This document shows positions 61,380 through 64,000 of a stretch of DNA of 64,000 nucleotides, piece by piece. The position numbers were made by a program, and so were the translations under genes. A model generated the notes under the pieces. That model ran no database searches and was not told the DNA's origin. It saw nothing but the letters and a program-made list of their open reading frames with translations. This stretch comes from a bacterium (GTDB lineage: Bacteria > Myxococcota_A > Polyangia > Nannocystales > Nannocystaceae): assembly GCA_024742475.1 (NCBI GenBank), contig JANSYI010000030.1, positions 1-64,000 of the forward strand, in the 5' to 3' direction. Numbering within the stretch: position 1 is the stretch's first letter; each line of letters opens with the position of its first letter.

Positions 61380-62546
61380 CTACCGTGCGGGCCGTGCTTG
61401 CGCGTGAGCCCCTCGGTGGTGCTCGCGGCGAGGGCAGCCGAGCACGAACAGCGCGAGGATCAGCCAGCCGGCAGGCGGGCCAGCGGCTGCCTGTGGTCCA
61501 CCCAGAGCGCATGCGCAGCCTGCACCGCCGGCGGAAGCCCCGGCCTCGTCGTCGGCGGAGTCGGAGCAAGTGAGTTCGCCCGCGGTTGGAGGTGCGGTCG
61601 GCTCGATTGCGGGGTCGTAGAAACCGCAGATCTCCAGCGGCTCGCCGAAGGGTGCGTCGCTGGGATTGTCGTCGCCGAACACCAAGGCTGTGCCCTCGGC
61701 GTGATCGATCCACGGCGTCGGGCCGTCTGGGTCCGCGACGGCGCGGAACAGCAAGGGCTGGCCGATGAGGTCTTCGGGGGGATCGAAGTCGACCTCGAAC
61801 GGGCCCGCGCCGACGGTGGCGAAGGTCTGCCACCGTTCGTCTTGGGTGCCGACGTCGATGAGCGACGCGAACTGAAGCTCGACGTCGCAGGTCGCGGCGG
61901 CGCAGCCTCGAACGGAGAATGGTGAGCCGGGGCGTAGCTGCGTTCCGTCGAGGGACGGGCTGCGGAGCCCCACGCTGGGGAGCGCGTCGCTCGGGTCGTC
62001 GTAGATTCGGACGACGCCTCGCCGGACGCTCCAGAGGTTGAGCGGCGGCTCGTACGTGTAGCCGCGAACGACGTAGTTGCCCGGAGGGATTGCCCCCGTG
62101 TCGAAGTCGAGGCCGTCGCGGGTCGCTTCGCAGGTGATGGGTATGCGCTCGCTCACCGGTTGCATGGGGAACACGCAGCCGGCGAGGTCGTCGCGTCGCT
62201 CGAGGATGTCCTCGTCGGGCGGCAGCGCGGTGATCGTGCCCCGGGCGAGCGCGTCCTCGGCCTCGGCGACGGTGATCCAGTTGGGGAGGTCGAGGACGTC
62301 GCGATGCACGTCTTCGCAGACCAGGAAGAACTGAAACCGCCGCGAGTCGGGAGGCTCGTCGGCGGTGACCATGAAGTCTTCACGAGCGAGCCCGATGTCG
62401 AGGTGAAAGATAGGGTCTTGGCTGCGGTCGACGTCGGTGATGCACGCCGCGAGCGGAAACACGGGCGGGGTGCGGACACCCGCACCATTGGACGCGCTGG
62501 CGGCCGAGGGCACGAGCATGCCCAGCACGAGCGCGAGCCTTCGCAT
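61380..62546 (-). CDS. MYXO-CTERM-like secreted protein, hypothetical
   Basis: The 388-residue product has a signal peptide (ALVLGMLVPSAASAS). The body is beta-rich with Cys (CEDVHRDVLDLPNWITVAEA, GNYVVRGYTYEPPLNLWSV, RGCAAATCDVELQFASLID). The end has a Gly/Ala-rich linker, Cys pair AGCACALG, a hydrophobic segment (GWLILALFVLGC) and a basic tail. The tail is the MYXO-CTERM type, although extended by about 20 residues. The start is ATG at 62546 with an in-frame GTG at 62555 possible. It probably shares an operon with the RND transporter. Function unknown. Confidence 0.8.
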   Translation of the reverse strand: MRRLALVLGMLVPSAASASNGAGVRTPPVFPLAACITDVDRSQDPIFHLDIGLAREDFMVTADEPPDSRRFQFFLVCEDVHRDVLDLPNWITVAEAEDALARGTITALPPDEDILERRDDLAGCVFPMQPVSERIPITCEATRDGLDFDTGAIPPGNYVVRGYTYEPPLNLWSVRRGVVRIYDDPSDALPSVGLRSPSLDGTQLRPGSPFSVRGCAAATCDVELQFASLIDVGTQDERWQTFATVGAGPFEVDFDPPEDLIGQPLLFRAVADPDGPTPWIDHAEGTALVFGDDNPSDAPFGEPLEICGFYDPAIEPTAPPTAGELTCSDSADDEAGASAGGAGCACALGGPQAAAGPPAGWLILALFVLGCPRREHHRGAHAQARPAR

Positions 62547-62584
62547 GCGCTTCACCCTGGCCCGAGCCCGCTTCGAGCGCAAGC

Positions 62585-63823
62585 CTACGCCGCCTCGGGC
62601 TCGGGCTCGGGGACGCCGACCAGCACGAACACCCCCGTGAACGCGACGCTGATGGCCGCGACGACGGCACACCCCGTGAAGCCGAATCGCCCAAAGGTCG
62701 AGCCCGCCATCGCGGCGCCGAGACCTCCGCCGAGCTGACCCAGCGCGACCACGAGGCTCATCAGAGAGCCACGTTCGCGCGCGCCCGAGAGCGCGGTGAG
62801 CAGGGCTTGAAACGGGGAGACCCGCATGGCCACGAGCACCATGGCGAGGAACAGGAACACGTGGGCGGTGAGGTTGCCGACCACGAACCAGGGCACCGCG
62901 AGGAAGAGTGCCGTGGTCCCCCAGCACGAGGCGAGGATCAAGGGCTTGCGACCCACGCGGTCGCTGAGCTTGCCCGTTTGAACGCCGAAGATGACGCTGG
63001 CGACGCCGCCGACCATGAACATCGACGCGATGTTGCCCGGTGTCAGGCCCTTGCTCGACTCGGCCCACTTCGGAAAATAGACGACGAAGCTCGACACGGA
63101 GAAGAACATCGTGGCGTAGGCCATGGCCGAGTACGCGACCGAGCGTTGCTGCAACAGGGCGCGATACCGACGCAGCGCGCTGCGCACGTCAGCGCTACCT
63201 CCACGCTCGACATCGGGCTGCGGCACGAAGATCAGGGTCATCACGAAGGCGACCGCACAGACGAGGGCGAACAACACGAAGGCCGAACGGAACCCGTACG
63301 CCTCGGCCAGCAGCGCCCCGCTTGGAACGCCGAGGATCTGTCCCACGGCGAAGCCGCTCATCACCCAACCCGAGGCCCACCCTCGGCGCGTGTACGGAAA
63401 GTAGTCGCCGACGTAGGCGACGGCGGAGCCTGTCAGAGCGCCTCCGGCCGCGCCCGCCAAGATGCGCACGCCGACGAGCGACCAGAAGTCGTTCGCAAAG
63501 GCGTGCATGCCGAGCGCGGCCGTCATGATTCCGGTGCCCGCGAGAATGACGCGGCGTCTCCCCACGCGGTCACTGATCGGTCCCACCACCAGGGCGAACA
63601 CCGCCAGGGAGATCGCGTAGCCCGAGACGATGAAACCCAGCTTGGACTCGGCGATGCCGAGCTCGGCCTCGATGCGCGGCAGCACCGGAGAGACCACCAT
63701 CACCTGCGAGCTGACGGCGAGCACCATCAGCCACAGCGGCATCAAGACGAGCCAGTCGCTTCGCTTCGCGCTCGGGTCCAGAGGTGGAAGCGTCTCACAC
63801 TCGTGGGCGGTGCTGGGTTCCAA
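62585..63823 (-). CDS. MFS transporter
   Basis: The 412-residue product has twelve membrane segments and the major facilitator motifs: GPISDRVGRRRVILAG between helices 2 and 3, GVRILAGAAGGALTGS in helix 4, and the second-half repeat GKLSDRVGRKPLILA. It most resembles drug/sugar efflux DHA1 members. The substrate is unknown. TTG at 63823 is the probable start because helix 1 begins near residue 25; ATG at 63742 would cut into it. It lies 38 bp upstream of the MYXO-CTERM gene in the same direction. Confidence 0.9.
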   Translation of the reverse strand: MEPSTAHECETLPPLDPSAKRSDWLVLMPLWLMVLAVSSQVMVVSPVLPRIEAELGIAESKLGFIVSGYAISLAVFALVVGPISDRVGRRRVILAGTGIMTAALGMHAFANDFWSLVGVRILAGAAGGALTGSAVAYVGDYFPYTRRGWASGWVMSGFAVGQILGVPSGALLAEAYGFRSAFVLFALVCAVAFVMTLIFVPQPDVERGGSADVRSALRRYRALLQQRSVAYSAMAYATMFFSVSSFVVYFPKWAESSKGLTPGNIASMFMVGGVASVIFGVQTGKLSDRVGRKPLILASCWGTTALFLAVPWFVVGNLTAHVFLFLAMVLVAMRVSPFQALLTALSGARERGSLMSLVVALGQLGGGLGAAMAGSTFGRFGFTGCAVVAAISVAFTGVFVLVGVPEPEPEAA

Positions 63824-63878
63824 CTCTGGCCGTGATGAACCCGGTGGTGACCCATATTGCGGGGAACCCAGGCTCGGG

Positions 63879-64000
63879 TCACGGCCGGGCGGGACGGCGG
63901 CGCAAGGTGATCCATCGGACGGTGGCGGTGAGCAGGATGCCGACGCCCACGCTGGCGACCGTGATCCCGGTTGCGAGCATGGTATTGGCGCGCGCGGTTT
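63879..64000 (-). CDS. C-terminal end of a membrane protein, cut by the window edge
   Basis: The minus-strand frame to the stop at 63879-63881 ends with MLATGITVASVGVGILLTATV, a membrane segment, then RWITLRRRPARP. This looks like the C-terminal anchor of a myxobacterial protein. The rest of the gene lies beyond 64000. Family unknown. It would be upstream of, and in line with, the MFS gene. Confidence 0.5.
   Translation of the reverse strand, partial: TARANTMLATGITVASVGVGILLTATVRWITLRRRPARP

Noticed and set aside
1..64000. tRNA, rRNA, tmRNA and CRISPR arrays
   Set aside because: I looked for T-loop sequences such as GGTTCGANTCC with acceptor stems and for regular repeats with spacers and found none convincing. 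A covariance search would be decisive.

Overview
The window is 64 kb of GC-rich, densely coding bacterial chromosome. The gene content points to a myxobacterium, most likely of the Nannocystaceae (Nannocystis, Plesiocystis and Enhygromyxa relatives). Evidence: many short secreted lipoproteins have Ser/Thr/Asp/Gly linkers after the lipobox; three proteins end in a MYXO-CTERM-like tail (Cys pair, hydrophobic segment, Arg/Lys cluster); there are two Hanks-type Ser/Thr kinases, a bactofilin and an FHA-type sigma-54 activator; and there is a 3beta-HSD-like plus steroid 5alpha-reductase-like pair, which fits the sterol metabolism known in that family. I see no rRNA, tRNA, CRISPR array, IS element or integrase. 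The taxonomic call is inference from protein style, not from a marker gene.

Layout. 1-637 is apparently non-coding. 638-1903 is a divergent DUF4336 / MarR-family pair with a double operator between them. 1882-5242 (minus) holds three genes joined by 4-bp overlaps (methyltransferase, IgGFc-binding-like lipoprotein, hypothetical). 5379-6611 is serA. 6631-10768 (minus) holds a TPR-containing Ser/Thr kinase followed by two overlapping ECF-type sigma factors. 10862-15315 holds secreted proteins: a VWA lipoprotein, an S9 peptidase and an archaemetzincin-like lipoprotein. 15394-18048 has a small hypothetical, a bactofilin and the two steroid-type enzymes. A 164-bp imperfect palindrome separates these from a giant alpha-2-macroglobulin gene (18247-23874). 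A second MarR-type regulator and an M19-like lipoprotein follow.

27045-29159 is an accessory-looking insertion: an 80-bp direct repeat with one mismatch, which includes the last codons of the M19-like gene, brackets about 2 kb carrying three small membrane-protein genes and a 5'-truncated gene fragment. 29270-36459 is a co-directional cluster with two HTTM (vitamin-K-carboxylase-like) membrane proteins, a stand-alone copy of the soluble domain carried by the first one, and a sugar-lactone-oxidase-type flavoprotein. A desaturase and a second flavoprotein follow. 39378-44938 carries a Cys-rich lipoprotein with a C2-like end, an M28 peptidase and a two-VWA MYXO-CTERM surface protein. 45120-45846 is an Rpn-type nuclease pseudogene with an internal deletion. 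45862-56947 has SelO, a HelD-like helicase, a second Ser/Thr kinase, a VWA lipoprotein, a beta-propeller-like anchored protein, the FHA/sigma-54 activator and a small membrane protein. 57312-64000 has a MYXO-CTERM protein with a degenerate metzincin motif, an MMPL/RND transporter, a third MYXO-CTERM protein, an MFS transporter and a partial gene at the right edge.

As a whole the window is dominated by envelope and surface functions: about eight predicted lipoproteins, several exported peptidases or pseudo-peptidases together with a macroglobulin, and signalling proteins. The least explained parts are the HTTM cluster, the repeat-bounded island and the long palindrome.
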